Assembly (NCBI GenBank): GCA_947494405.1
Contig: CANLWQ010000078.1
Span: 1-8,266 of the forward strand
Length of the DNA stretch: 8,266 nt
DNA from: Comamonadaceae bacterium
GTDB taxonomy: Bacteria > Pseudomonadota > Gammaproteobacteria > Burkholderiales > Burkholderiaceae_C
Direction: 5' to 3'
Positions 1-6,050 of the stretch are shown here, one piece after another. Positions within the stretch are counted from its first letter, which is position 1. Every line of letters begins with the position of its first letter. The position numbers and the translations under genes are program-made. Below the pieces are notes generated by a model, which saw nothing but the letters and a program-made list of their open reading frames with translations, was not told the DNA's origin and ran no database searches.

Positions 1-546
1 ATGGTTCCACAAGATGGTTTGTGGACATTGCCCACCAAAGAAGGCGCCAAGATGATGTTGGGTGCCAACGGCGGCGTGGAGTGGAGCCCCATGGCCATAC
101 ACCCCGAAGCACGTCTGGCTTATGCAGCCAACTTGCTGCAACCCATGACCTACCACGTTGAAGCTTCCAAGTACCCCGGCGGCAAGCTGTGGTTGGGCGG
201 TGCGTTCAAAACCATTCCCAGCGAAAAGCAATCCGGTCGTTTGTCTGCGGTCAATATTGACACTGGCAAAGTGGCATGGAAATTTGATACCGATGAGCCT
301 TTGATTGGCGGCGTGTTGGCCACCGCTGGCGACTTGGTGTTCAACGGTGAAGCCAATGGCTTGTTCCGCGCTTTTGACGCTAACAACGGCAAGAAGTTAT
401 GGGAATACCAGACTGGCGCCGGCGTGAATGCGCCTGCCGTGTCTTACTCTGTGGGCGGCAAGCAGTATGTTGCCGTAGCTTCGGGTGGTAACAACCAAAT
501 TGATGCCAAGCGTGGCAACTCTGTGGTGGTGTTCTCACTTCCCTGA
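1..546 (+). CDS. PQQ-dependent dehydrogenase (methanol/ethanol family), C-terminal part
   Basis: This is the last 181 residues of a periplasmic quinoprotein that oxidises an alcohol (or aldehyde) with pyrroloquinoline quinone and passes electrons to a cytochrome c. Two tryptophan-docking propeller repeats are visible: [20 protein letters not shown] (79-98) and [20 protein letters not shown] (120-139). A GGVEWSP motif lies at 24-30, and the family's usual closing strand ([10 protein letters not shown], then VVVFSLP) ends at a TGA. Full-length family members are near 600 residues, so about two thirds lie before base 1. The ATG at base 1 is an internal methionine, not a start. There is no C-terminal heme motif, so this is not a quinohemoprotein with a fused cytochrome; the separate cytochrome c gene downstream fits that. 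The substrate cannot be told because the active-site region is missing. Confidence 0.88.
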   Translation: MVPQDGLWTLPTKEGAKMMLGANGGVEWSPMAIHPEARLAYAANLLQPMTYHVEASKYPGGKLWLGGAFKTIPSEKQSGRLSAVNIDTGKVAWKFDTDEPLIGGVLATAGDLVFNGEANGLFRAFDANNGKKLWEYQTGAGVNAPAVSYSVGGKQYVAVASGGNNQIDAKRGNSVVVFSLP

Positions 547-567
547 GTGAGTCAGTAGCTCTAAGCC

Positions 568-608
568 AAAGGCCTGTGGCGCATGCAAGTGCCCTCAGGC
601 CTTTTTTT
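568..608 (+). terminator. Rho-independent terminator after the PQQ dehydrogenase gene
   Basis: The arms AAAGGCCTG (568-576) and CAGGCCTTT (596-604) are perfectly complementary. The stem can extend inward through GGC (578-580) with GCC (591-593), and a run of seven T follows (602-608). It starts 22 bases after the dehydrogenase stop and ends only 21 bases before the next start codon, so it also lies in the leader of the cytochrome gene. Confidence 0.88.
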
Positions 609-629
609 CTCGATGATGGATGAAGGTAT

Positions 630-1205
630 ATGAAAACTCTTTTTGCATTGTGTGTTTCAGCCGTGTTAACCATGGTGGGCAGCACAACCTGGGCTGCCGA
701 TGAGATACCGCCCAAAGCCGCGACATGTTTGGCTTGCCATGGTGTGAATGGCAACTCGACCATGCCGGGCGTGCCCAGTTTGGCGGCACAAAACGCCCGC
801 TATATCTATTTGCAATTGCGCGACTACCAAGAAGGCCGACGTGACAACCCCATGATGTCGCCCATGGCCGCAGGCCTGAGCCGTGACGAAATGCGCGAAT
901 TGGCCACTTATTTTTCGCAACAAAAATTGACGAGTAAAAACTTCAAAGCCGATCCCGACAAAGCCAAATTGGGTTTGGCCAAGGCCAATGAAACTTTGTG
1001 TGCCATGTGCCATTTGGGTGAATTCAAAGGCCAAAACGAAATCCCCAAAGTGGCAGGGCAAAACTTCGATTACGTGGTGAGCATGTTGAAAGCCTTTAAA
1101 GCCAAGACTCGTACCAACGACGCTGGCAATATGACCAGTGTGGCCAGCACCTTAAGTGATGAGGATATTGAAAACCTAGGCCACTACATTTCAGGCCTCA
1201 ACTAA
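630..1205 (+). CDS. Periplasmic diheme cytochrome c (c4-like)
   Basis: A 191-residue electron carrier with two class I cytochrome c domains. Residues 1-22 form a Sec signal peptide (basic Lys2, hydrophobic core, cleavage after TTWA or the next Ala). Heme motifs are CLACH at 33-37 and CAMCH at 124-128. Likely sixth ligands are a methionine in NPMMSPM (75-79) for heme 1 and Met168 (GNMTSV) for heme 2. The repeated pattern CxxCH, then Gly-rich loop, then Met, then LSDEDIxxLxxYIxxL matches the cytochrome c4 fold. A GAAGG Shine-Dalgarno (622-626) precedes the ATG at the short spacing of 3 bases. Its position after a PQQ dehydrogenase suggests that it accepts that enzyme's electrons and delivers them to a terminal oxidase; this is inference. 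A strong terminator on each side isolates the gene. Confidence 0.93.
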   Translation: MKTLFALCVSAVLTMVGSTTWAADEIPPKAATCLACHGVNGNSTMPGVPSLAAQNARYIYLQLRDYQEGRRDNPMMSPMAAGLSRDEMRELATYFSQQKLTSKNFKADPDKAKLGLAKANETLCAMCHLGEFKGQNEIPKVAGQNFDYVVSMLKAFKAKTRTNDAGNMTSVASTLSDEDIENLGHYISGLN

Positions 1206-1224
1206 AGCACAGATTGGCTCAATG

Positions 1225-1252
1225 AAAAAAAGGCACCTCAGGTGCCTTTTTT
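1225..1252. terminator. Bidirectional terminator between cytochrome c and metK
   Basis: A near-perfect palindrome: seven A, GGCACC (1232-1237), loop TCA, GGTGCC (1241-1246), six T. Read on either strand it is a GC-rich hairpin followed by a U-tract, so it can stop both the plus-strand cytochrome transcript (20 bases after its stop) and the minus-strand metK transcript (16 bases after its stop). Confidence 0.93.
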
Positions 1253-1267
1253 CCTTTTGCTGAAAGC

Positions 1268-2452
1268 TTACTTGATGCCCGCTGCGTCCTTGAGGGCGGC
1301 AGCTTTGTCGGTACGTTCCCAAGTGAAATCGGGCTCAGCACGACCGAAGTGACCATAGGCAGCCGTCTTTTCATAAATGGGGCGCAGCAGGTCCAACATT
1401 TGGATGATGCCTTTGGGGCGTAGATCGAAATGCTGCTCTACCAATGCCGCGATCTTGTCGTCGGATATGACGCCTGTCCCGTGGGTATTGACCGTGATGT
1501 TCATGGGCTTGGCCACACCAATGGCGTAAGCCACTTGCACCTGGCACATGGTGGCCAAACCTGCCGCCACCACATTTTTAGCCACATAGCGTGCGGCATA
1601 GGCGGCAGAGCGGTCTACCTTGGAGGGGTCTTTGCCAGAGAAGGCGCCACCACCGTGGGGGCAAGCGCCGCCATAAGTGTCAACAATGATTTTGCGACCG
1701 GTCAAACCGCAATCGCCTTGCGGGCCGCCAATGACAAAACGGCCTGTGGGGTTGATCAGGTAGCGGGTGTCTTTAAGCCACTCTTTAGGCAGTACCGGCT
1801 TGATGATTTCCTCAATGATGGCTTCGGTGAACGAGGCCTTCATTTTGGTTTGCGTCTCAGATTGGTCGGGGCTGTGTTGGGTGGACAAAACCACGGTGTC
1901 TATGCTGTGCGGCTTGCCATCCACATAACGCATGGTCACTTGGCTTTTGGCGTCGGGGCGCAAAAAAGGCAAACGTCCATCGCGGCGCAACTGCGCTTGG
2001 CGCTCGACCAAACGGTGGGCGTAATAAATGGGCGCAGGCATGAGGTCGGGGGTTTCGCGACAGGCGTAACCAAACATCAGGCCTTGGTCGCCAGCGCCAA
2101 TATTGAGGTGGTCGTCTGACGCATGGTCCACGCCTTGGGCGATATCGTTGGACTGCTTGTCATAGCAGACCATGACCGCGCAACCTTTGTAGTCGATGCC
2201 GTACTCGGTGTTGTCGTAACCAATGCGCTTGATGGTGTCGCGAGCAACTTGGATGTAGTCCACATGTGCGTTGGTGGTGATCTCACCGGCCAACACCACC
2301 AAACCGGTGTTGGTCAGTGTTTCGGCAGCGACGCGGCTGCGGGGGTCTTGTTTAAAAATGGCATCCAAAATCGCGTCGGAAATTTGATCGGCCACTTTGT
2401 CGGGGTGGCCTTCAGAAACGGATTCAGAGGTAAAAAGATAATCGTTCGCCAT
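1268..2452 (-). CDS. metK: S-adenosylmethionine synthase
   Basis: Cytoplasmic enzyme that makes S-adenosylmethionine from methionine and ATP, releasing phosphate and pyrophosphate. At 394 residues it is full length (E. coli MetK is 384). Signature motifs are GHPDK (15-19, ATP/methionine site), GAGDQG (119-124) and the P-loop-like GGGAFSGKD (267-275), in the normal three-domain order. The start is well supported: AAGGAG lies 7 bases upstream of the ATG on the minus strand, followed directly by the conserved N-terminus [17 protein letters not shown]. The gene is alone on its strand, with its own leader (about 130 bases if the candidate promoter is right) and its own terminator. The leader has unusual pairing potential, which suggests RNA-level control, but this is unproven. 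Confidence 0.98.
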   Translation of the reverse strand: MANDYLFTSESVSEGHPDKVADQISDAILDAIFKQDPRSRVAAETLTNTGLVVLAGEITTNAHVDYIQVARDTIKRIGYDNTEYGIDYKGCAVMVCYDKQSNDIAQGVDHASDDHLNIGAGDQGLMFGYACRETPDLMPAPIYYAHRLVERQAQLRRDGRLPFLRPDAKSQVTMRYVDGKPHSIDTVVLSTQHSPDQSETQTKMKASFTEAIIEEIIKPVLPKEWLKDTRYLINPTGRFVIGGPQGDCGLTGRKIIVDTYGGACPHGGGAFSGKDPSKVDRSAAYAARYVAKNVVAAGLATMCQVQVAYAIGVAKPMNITVNTHGTGVISDDKIAALVEQHFDLRPKGIIQMLDLLRPIYEKTAAYGHFGRAEPDFTWERTDKAAALKDAAGIK

Positions 2453-2459
2453 GTATATG

Positions 2460-2465
2460 CTCCTT
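2460..2465 (-). promoter_or_regulatory. Shine-Dalgarno of metK
   Basis: On the minus strand this reads AAGGAG, 7 bases before the metK ATG. It lies just downstream of the candidate leader stem at 2478-2509, close enough for folding of the leader to affect ribosome access. Confidence 0.8.
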
Positions 2466-2477
2466 GGGTTGGTTGAT

Positions 2478-2559
2478 GCGTTGCCATCCCAAACGAGTCC
2501 GGCGAACGCTTTAGCAGAGGGCTGGAAACCAGCCTACCCTTACGGGTGTGTCGCCCTGC
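2478..2559 (-). promoter_or_regulatory. Candidate structured 5' leader RNA of metK
   Basis: Read as RNA on the minus strand, the leader contains in order: a hairpin ACCC-GTAA-GGGT with a GNRA-type tetraloop (2547-2536), a hairpin GGCTGG-TTT-CCAGCC (2534-2520), and a later stem GCGTT(C)GCC with GGCAACGC (2509-2501 with 2485-2478) that ends 12 bases before the Shine-Dalgarno. A second possible stem, GGCGA (2555-2551) with TCGCC (2505-2501), would close the two hairpins into a three-way junction and uses the same TCGCC bases, so the two folds exclude each other. I do not recognise a named riboswitch class: the SAM-I, SAM-II and SAH core sequences are not evident. Short stems can arise by chance, so this remains a candidate. 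Confidence 0.4.
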
Positions 2560-2570
2560 AAGTTGCTTCA

Positions 2571-2598
2571 TTAACTCAGCGACAATGGGTATTCTAAT
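2571..2598. promoter_or_regulatory. Possible overlapping divergent promoters of metK and the acyltransferase gene
   Basis: On the minus strand TAGAAT (2596-2591) resembles a -10 box at 5 of 6 positions and would start the metK message near 2584, giving a leader of about 130 bases. On the plus strand TCTAAT (2593-2598) also matches 5 of 6, with TTAACT (2571-2576) 16 bases upstream as a weak -35 box. The two -10 boxes overlap, so the promoters could compete. No good -35 was found for metK. These are visual matches to sigma-70 consensus only. Confidence 0.25.
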
Positions 2599-2609
2599 CA
2601 AAGTGCTCA

Positions 2610-2626
2610 AGCCCAGTCTTTGGGCT
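2610..2626. repeat. Short inverted repeat upstream of the acyltransferase start
   Basis: AGCCCA (2610-2615), loop GTCTT, TGGGCT (2621-2626): a perfect 6-bp inverted repeat 27 bases before the ATG at 2654. No T-run follows, so it is not a terminator. It could be an operator or a leader hairpin, or chance. Confidence 0.3.
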
Positions 2627-2653
2627 GATGTACCTACTGCATTTGCCAAACCC

Positions 2654-3508
2654 ATGACCCGCTTGTTTCGCTTACTGGCTTTATTACCCTTGACTTGGAT
2701 GCAGGCCATGGGTGCTGGCTTGGGTTGGTTGGTGTGGGCACTTTCTCCCGCTTACCGCCGTCAATTTCATCGCCAAGTACTGGCTGCAGGTTTGAGCTGG
2801 CCGCAAGTCAAAGGCGCTATAGCTGCCACCGGCATGATGCTGGCCGAGCTGCCTTGGGTGTGGGCGCGTGCCCAAGGCCAATCGGTATTGCCGCGGGTGC
2901 AGTGGACGGGTTTGTCGTATTTCGAGTCGGCCATGCAAGCTGGACGTGGCGTGATTTTGTTGTCCCCACATTTGGGTTGCTGGGAAATGGGCGGCCAAGC
3001 CTTGGCCGAAAAACTTGGGCCCCAGCATGGCGATTTATTGGCTTTGTACCGGCCACCGCGCAAGGTTTGGCTGCAAGAGGTGGTGGGGTTGTCACGCCAG
3101 CGTACCTATTTCCAAACAGCCAGTGCTTCTTTGCGCGGGGTGCGCGCCTTGGTCAAACATTTGCGTGCAGGCGGCTTTACCGCCATCTTGCCCGATCAAG
3201 TACCGCCCCAGGGACAAGGCCTGTGGGCGCCTTTTTTTGGCAGGCCGGTCTACACCATGAACTTGCTGCCCAAGCTCGCACAGCAAACCGGTGCGGTGGT
3301 GTTGCTGGCTTGGTGTGAGCGCCACCCCGCCGGACAATTCACCTTCCATGTGTTGCCGCCTTGTTTGCAAGCCTTGAACCACCCTCAGACCACGCCCGAG
3401 CAAGCTGCGTTGCTGATGAACCAAGCTATTGAGCGCATGGTCTTGTCGCGTCCCGATCAGTACCTGTGGGGCTATGCGCGCGACAAACAACCACGAACAG
3501 GCGACTAA
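2654..3508 (+). CDS. LpxL/HtrB-family acyltransferase, first of a tandem pair
   Basis: An inner-membrane enzyme of the lipid A lauroyl/myristoyl acyltransferase family, which moves an acyl chain from acyl-ACP to a lipid A precursor or similar lipid. From the chosen ATG it is 284 residues. It has an N-terminal hydrophobic anchor (about 1-31), the catalytic motif HLGCWE (His106, Glu111; HX4E), an ILPDQ segment (178-182) followed by WAPFFGRPVYT, and the closing motif DQYLWGYARDK (268-278). The NLxxCFP block usual near residue 45 is not recognisable. The ATG at 2654 is chosen because MTRLFRLLALLPLTW is the usual family N-terminus; it has no evident Shine-Dalgarno. An in-frame ATG at 2585 and a GTG at 2546 are less likely because they add a non-conserved leader. 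It may act on a different lipid from its neighbour. Family is secure; exact substrate is not. Confidence 0.88.
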   Translation: MTRLFRLLALLPLTWMQAMGAGLGWLVWALSPAYRRQFHRQVLAAGLSWPQVKGAIAATGMMLAELPWVWARAQGQSVLPRVQWTGLSYFESAMQAGRGVILLSPHLGCWEMGGQALAEKLGPQHGDLLALYRPPRKVWLQEVVGLSRQRTYFQTASASLRGVRALVKHLRAGGFTAILPDQVPPQGQGLWAPFFGRPVYTMNLLPKLAQQTGAVVLLAWCERHPAGQFTFHVLPPCLQALNHPQTTPEQAALLMNQAIERMVLSRPDQYLWGYARDKQPRTGD

Positions 3509-3511
3509 GTG

Positions 3512-4390
3512 ATGGGCTTGCTGTGGCGCCTCACCATGCATTTTTTGCGCTTCTTGCCGTTGACCCTGTTGCGGTGGCTGGGCAGCTTGTTCGGCTGGGC
3601 GCTGTGGGGCTTGGCCGCCAAGCGTCGCAAAGTGGTGTTGACCAATTTGGCCCTGTGTTTTCCCTCTCTGTCTGCGCCAGAGCGCCATCTTTTGGGTCGC
3701 GCGCATATGGTGTTGTTTGCCCAAGCTTGGTTAGACCGCTCGTGGCTTTGGTATGGCAGTCCGGCCTTGGTTGCCAGTCGCTTGCAATTGGTGGGTCAGG
3801 TGCAAGATTTGCGGCACATGGATGGCGCGGTTGTGTTTGCGCCGCATTTTGTGGGCTTGGATGCCGGTTGGACGGCGCTGTGTTTGCTGATGCAGCGCCG
3901 CTTCACCACCATCTACACCCCGCAACGCTCTGTTGCCATTGACCAGTGGGTACTGAAAGGGCGTCAGCGGTTTGGCCAGCTGCGTTTGTTTCGGCGCGAA
4001 GACGGCTTCAAGGCCATCGTCAGCGCTTTGAGACAAGGTGAATTGCTGTACCTCTTGCCCGACATGAATTTTCGTTTGGATGAATCTATTTTTGTGCCGT
4101 TTTATGGTGTGCCTGCCGCCACCGTGACATCGCTGCCGCGCTTGGCGCGCTTGGGGCAAGTGCCGGTGGTGCCGGTCACCACCTGCTTGACGCCCAAAGG
4201 CTACCAGGTGCAGGTGCATGCCGCTTGGCAAAACTACCCCAGCGACGATGTAGCGGCAGACACCGCTTTGATGAACCAGCGCTTGCAAACCTGGATAGAC
4301 GCCATGCCCGAACAATATTATTGGGTGCACAAGCGGTTCAAGTCGCGCCCCGAGGGTGAGGTGTCGCTCTACCCCGCAGGCACCGATTAA
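3512..4390 (+). CDS. lpxL: Lipid A biosynthesis lauroyl acyltransferase (LpxL/HtrB type)
   Basis: The second family member, 292 residues, more canonical than the first. It has an N-terminal hydrophobic segment (about 10-36), TNLALCFP (44-51), the catalytic HFVGLD (His112, Asp117; HX4D), LLPDMNFRLDESIFVPFYG (181-199) and the closing YYWVHKRFKSRPEG (269-282). The expected reaction is transfer of a secondary acyl chain from acyl-ACP to Kdo2-lipid IVA on the cytoplasmic face of the inner membrane. The first gene's TAA (3506-3508) is followed directly by GTG-ATG: the ATG at 3512 is chosen and the GTG at 3509 would add one residue. This tight spacing implies co-transcription and translational coupling. 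The TAA at 4388-4390 overlaps the stop of the convergent hydrolase gene. The symbol is by family resemblance; whether it acts early or late in acylation cannot be read from sequence. Confidence 0.9.
   Translation: MGLLWRLTMHFLRFLPLTLLRWLGSLFGWALWGLAAKRRKVVLTNLALCFPSLSAPERHLLGRAHMVLFAQAWLDRSWLWYGSPALVASRLQLVGQVQDLRHMDGAVVFAPHFVGLDAGWTALCLLMQRRFTTIYTPQRSVAIDQWVLKGRQRFGQLRLFRREDGFKAIVSALRQGELLYLLPDMNFRLDESIFVPFYGVPAATVTSLPRLARLGQVPVVPVTTCLTPKGYQVQVHAAWQNYPSDDVAADTALMNQRLQTWIDAMPEQYYWVHKRFKSRPEGEVSLYPAGTD
4387..4390. other. Overlapping convergent stop codons (TTAA)
   Basis: The four bases TTAA hold the TAA of the plus-strand acyltransferase (4388-4390) and, read in reverse, the TAA of the minus-strand hydrolase (4389-4387). 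There is no intergenic space, and I see no terminator hairpin with a T-run around the junction, so each message must run into the opposite gene unless Rho stops it. Confidence 0.95.
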
Positions 4391-5295
4391 CCCGTCTTTA
4401 AAAATGCCGACAAATGTTGGGCGACCAAGTCCGGTTGTTCATGCACCAACCAATGGCTGCCGTCAGCGATGCGCTCTAGCGTTAAGTCGGGAATGTAGTC
4501 CTCTAGGCCGTCTATCAGGCCAGGTGGCAAGGCGATGTCTTGCATGCCCCACAGCACCAAAGTGGGTACCAAAATCTGCAACATCGACGCGGGCAGGGTA
4601 ATGGCGGCAGCGGCGGCGTCCTCAGCGCGCGGTGGGCGCAGGGGAGATGCGCGGTAGTAATTGAGCGCGCCGGTCAGCCCTTGCGACCAGACTTCGCGGT
4701 ATTGCGCTTTGACTTCTTCAGTCAGCCAGGCATAGGGGCCATCCGCCGCACCCATATTGGTGAAAAAAGCCCATAAGCGGCGGTAATCGTCTTGGGCTAA
4801 CAACACTTCTGCATCGGGTCGAATCAGAAAATTCATGTAAGCGCTGGCCGCTTGTTGCTCTGTGCTGGCTTGCAATTCACGCAAAAAAGTACCCGTATGT
4901 GGTGAGTTGATGATGGCCAGTTTCTGCATCAACTGGGGATGCTGGTTGGCCATGTTCCAAGCCACAGCGCCACCCCAGTCATGGGCCACCAAACAGGCCA
5001 AGGGCGCATCGGGCGACAGGGCTTGTTTCAAGGCCACCAAATCTTGCACCAGATATTTAGCCCGGTAAAGAGATGCATCGGTGGGCGAACTCGATCCGGC
5101 ATAGCCGCGCAAATTGGGTGCCACACACCAGTAGCCGCCATGCTCGGGCGCAGAAAAATGCGCAAGCATCTCATCCCAGACAAAAGCCGCTTCAGGAAAG
5201 CCGTGCAAAAAAAGCATCAAAGGGCGGCCCTCAACACCTGCCATGCGGCACTCTAGGGTCATGCCATGCGCCAAGGTGACCGATTGCTTTTTCAT
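4387..5295 (-). CDS. Alpha/beta hydrolase, epoxide-hydrolase-like
   Basis: A 302-residue cytoplasmic alpha/beta-hydrolase with no signal peptide. It has an oxyanion-side HGFPE (31-35), NLRGYAGSS (61-69), the nucleophile elbow VAHDWGG with Asp106 (103-109), a cap segment with LNYYRASPL (211-219), acid Asp253 (WGMQDIALPP) and His281 (GSHWLVHEQPD). An Asp rather than Ser nucleophile, together with HGxP and the cap LNYYRA, points to soluble epoxide hydrolases; haloalkane or fluoroacetate dehalogenases share the fold and are the alternative. The two cap tyrosines (213, 214) favour an epoxide hydrolase. The ATG at 5295 overlaps the engB stop as ATGA and has no clear Shine-Dalgarno, so translation is probably coupled to engB. 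An ATG 30 bases further upstream lies inside engB and is less likely. The natural substrate is unknown. Confidence 0.9.
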   Translation of the reverse strand: MKKQSVTLAHGMTLECRMAGVEGRPLMLFLHGFPEAAFVWDEMLAHFSAPEHGGYWCVAPNLRGYAGSSSPTDASLYRAKYLVQDLVALKQALSPDAPLACLVAHDWGGAVAWNMANQHPQLMQKLAIINSPHTGTFLRELQASTEQQAASAYMNFLIRPDAEVLLAQDDYRRLWAFFTNMGAADGPYAWLTEEVKAQYREVWSQGLTGALNYYRASPLRPPRAEDAAAAAITLPASMLQILVPTLVLWGMQDIALPPGLIDGLEDYIPDLTLERIADGSHWLVHEQPDLVAQHLSAFLKTG

Positions 5296-5969
5296 TCGAC
5301 AACGGCGGTGGCGGGGTGGGTCCAATCGAAGAGCTGCATGCTCACCTCTTCGACGCCTTGTTTTTTCAAGGAAGAAAACAAATGCGCTTGGCCGCCACCC
5401 GATTGCAATTTGGCAATCGACAAGGCCTTTTGCGCATCGCTGCGGTTGAGTTTGTCAGCCTTGGTGAGCAGCATCAAAAACTGCAGGCCAGTCTCCACCT
5501 TGGGGCGAATCACTTCAAGCAAAATTTCATCAAGTTCTGTCAAACCCAAGCGTGGGTCGCACAGCAACACCACGCCCTTGAGGTTGTCCCTTGTCATCAG
5601 GTAATTGGCCATCACCCGCTGCCAGCGGACCTTGTCTGCCTTGGGCACAGCAGCGTAGCCGTAGCCGGGTAAATCCGCCAGCACGGCGTCGGTCTGGTTT
5701 TGCCGACCCAGCGCAAACAAGTTGATGTGCTGTGTGCGTCCAGGCGTTTTAGAGGCATAGGCCAGTTGTCGTTGCTGCGTCAAAACATTGATGCAAGTGG
5801 ATTTGCCAGCATTAGAGCGCCCGACAAAGGCAATTTCAGGCTGCTCATAAGCGGGCAAGTGGTGCAACTGGGCCGCAGTGGTTAAAAAGCGGGCGGTATG
5901 CAACCAGCCTACAGCCTGTTTGATGCGCTGCGCTTGAGCGTCGTCCAGCGGGGGTGAGCTTGTGGCCAA
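5292..5969 (-). CDS. engB: Ribosome biogenesis GTP-binding protein EngB (YsxC/YihA)
   Basis: A GTPase of the TrmE-Era-EngA-EngB group needed for large ribosomal subunit assembly. From the proposed start it has 225 residues (E. coli homologue 210). G motifs are all present: G1 GRSNAGKS (50-57), G2 within TPGRTQH (75-81), G3 DLPGYG (99-104), G4 TKADK (169-173) and a G5-like FSS (198-200). The proposed start is the TTG at 5969, with GGAAGA 6 bases upstream and MATSSPPLDDAQAQRI as the resulting N-terminus. The other possibility is the GTG at 6023, giving 243 residues; it would add a non-conserved extension, and its GAGG lies directly against the start. The stop overlaps the hydrolase ATG, forming a two-gene unit. 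It diverges from a cytochrome c4 gene, a layout known in other betaproteobacteria. Identity is certain; the start is moderately so. Confidence 0.95.
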   Translation of the reverse strand: MATSSPPLDDAQAQRIKQAVGWLHTARFLTTAAQLHHLPAYEQPEIAFVGRSNAGKSTCINVLTQQRQLAYASKTPGRTQHINLFALGRQNQTDAVLADLPGYGYAAVPKADKVRWQRVMANYLMTRDNLKGVVLLCDPRLGLTELDEILLEVIRPKVETGLQFLMLLTKADKLNRSDAQKALSIAKLQSGGGQAHLFSSLKKQGVEEVSMQLFDWTHPATAVVE

Positions 5970-5975
5970 AGGGTT

Positions 5976-5981
5976 TCTTCC
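5976..5981 (-). promoter_or_regulatory. Shine-Dalgarno supporting the TTG start of engB
   Basis: On the minus strand this reads GGAAGA, 6 bases before the TTG at 5969. It is the only well-spaced purine-rich site near the N-terminus and is the main reason for preferring this start over the GTG at 6023. Confidence 0.55.
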
Positions 5982-6010
5982 AGAACGCCCAAAGAGGCGA
6001 ACAGGGCTGC

Positions 6011-6016
6011 ATTGTA
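6011..6016 (-). promoter_or_regulatory. Possible -10 box for engB
   Basis: On the minus strand this reads TACAAT, matching the sigma-70 -10 consensus at 5 of 6 positions. It would start the message near 6004, inside the 54 bases between the two candidate engB starts, and so agrees with the TTG start. No convincing -35 box lies 16-18 bases upstream, so this is weak. Confidence 0.25.
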
Positions 6017-6050
6017 GAATCACCCTCAGTATTTATTACCCCCATATGCC

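Noticed and set aside
1..3. ATG at base 1 as the true start of the PQQ protein.
   Set aside because: The 181-residue product would be a fragment of a propeller enzyme lacking its signal peptide and active site; the gene clearly continues upstream of the window.
1661..1663. Cysteine at MetK residue 264 (GGACPHGGG) as an unusual active-site change.
   Set aside because: The position is variable in the family (E. coli has a different residue there) and the flanking glycine-rich motif is intact.
1430..2119. Long open frame (229 codons) on the plus strand opposite metK.
   Set aside because: It lies wholly antisense to a certain metK gene; the translation is His/Gly/Val-rich with no family resemblance and no ribosome-binding site. 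It is a by-product of metK codon usage.
2478..2559. Assignment of the metK leader to SAM-I, SAM-II or SAH riboswitches.
   Set aside because: The conserved core sequences of these classes that I know are not visible; only generic stems are. It is kept as an unclassified candidate.
2714..2900. A horizontally acquired or phage-like origin of the acyltransferase region.
   Set aside because: Codon use and base composition look like the flanking genes, the genes are in a common Burkholderiales position next to metK, and no repeats, integrase or tRNA are present.
3092..3724. Open frame of 210 codons on the minus strand spanning both acyltransferases.
   Set aside because: Gln/His-rich low-complexity translation antisense to two well-supported genes; no recognisable domain.
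3731..4330. Open frame of 199 codons on the minus strand opposite the second acyltransferase.
   Set aside because: Antisense shadow of a gene with clear catalytic motifs; composition is unlike a real protein.
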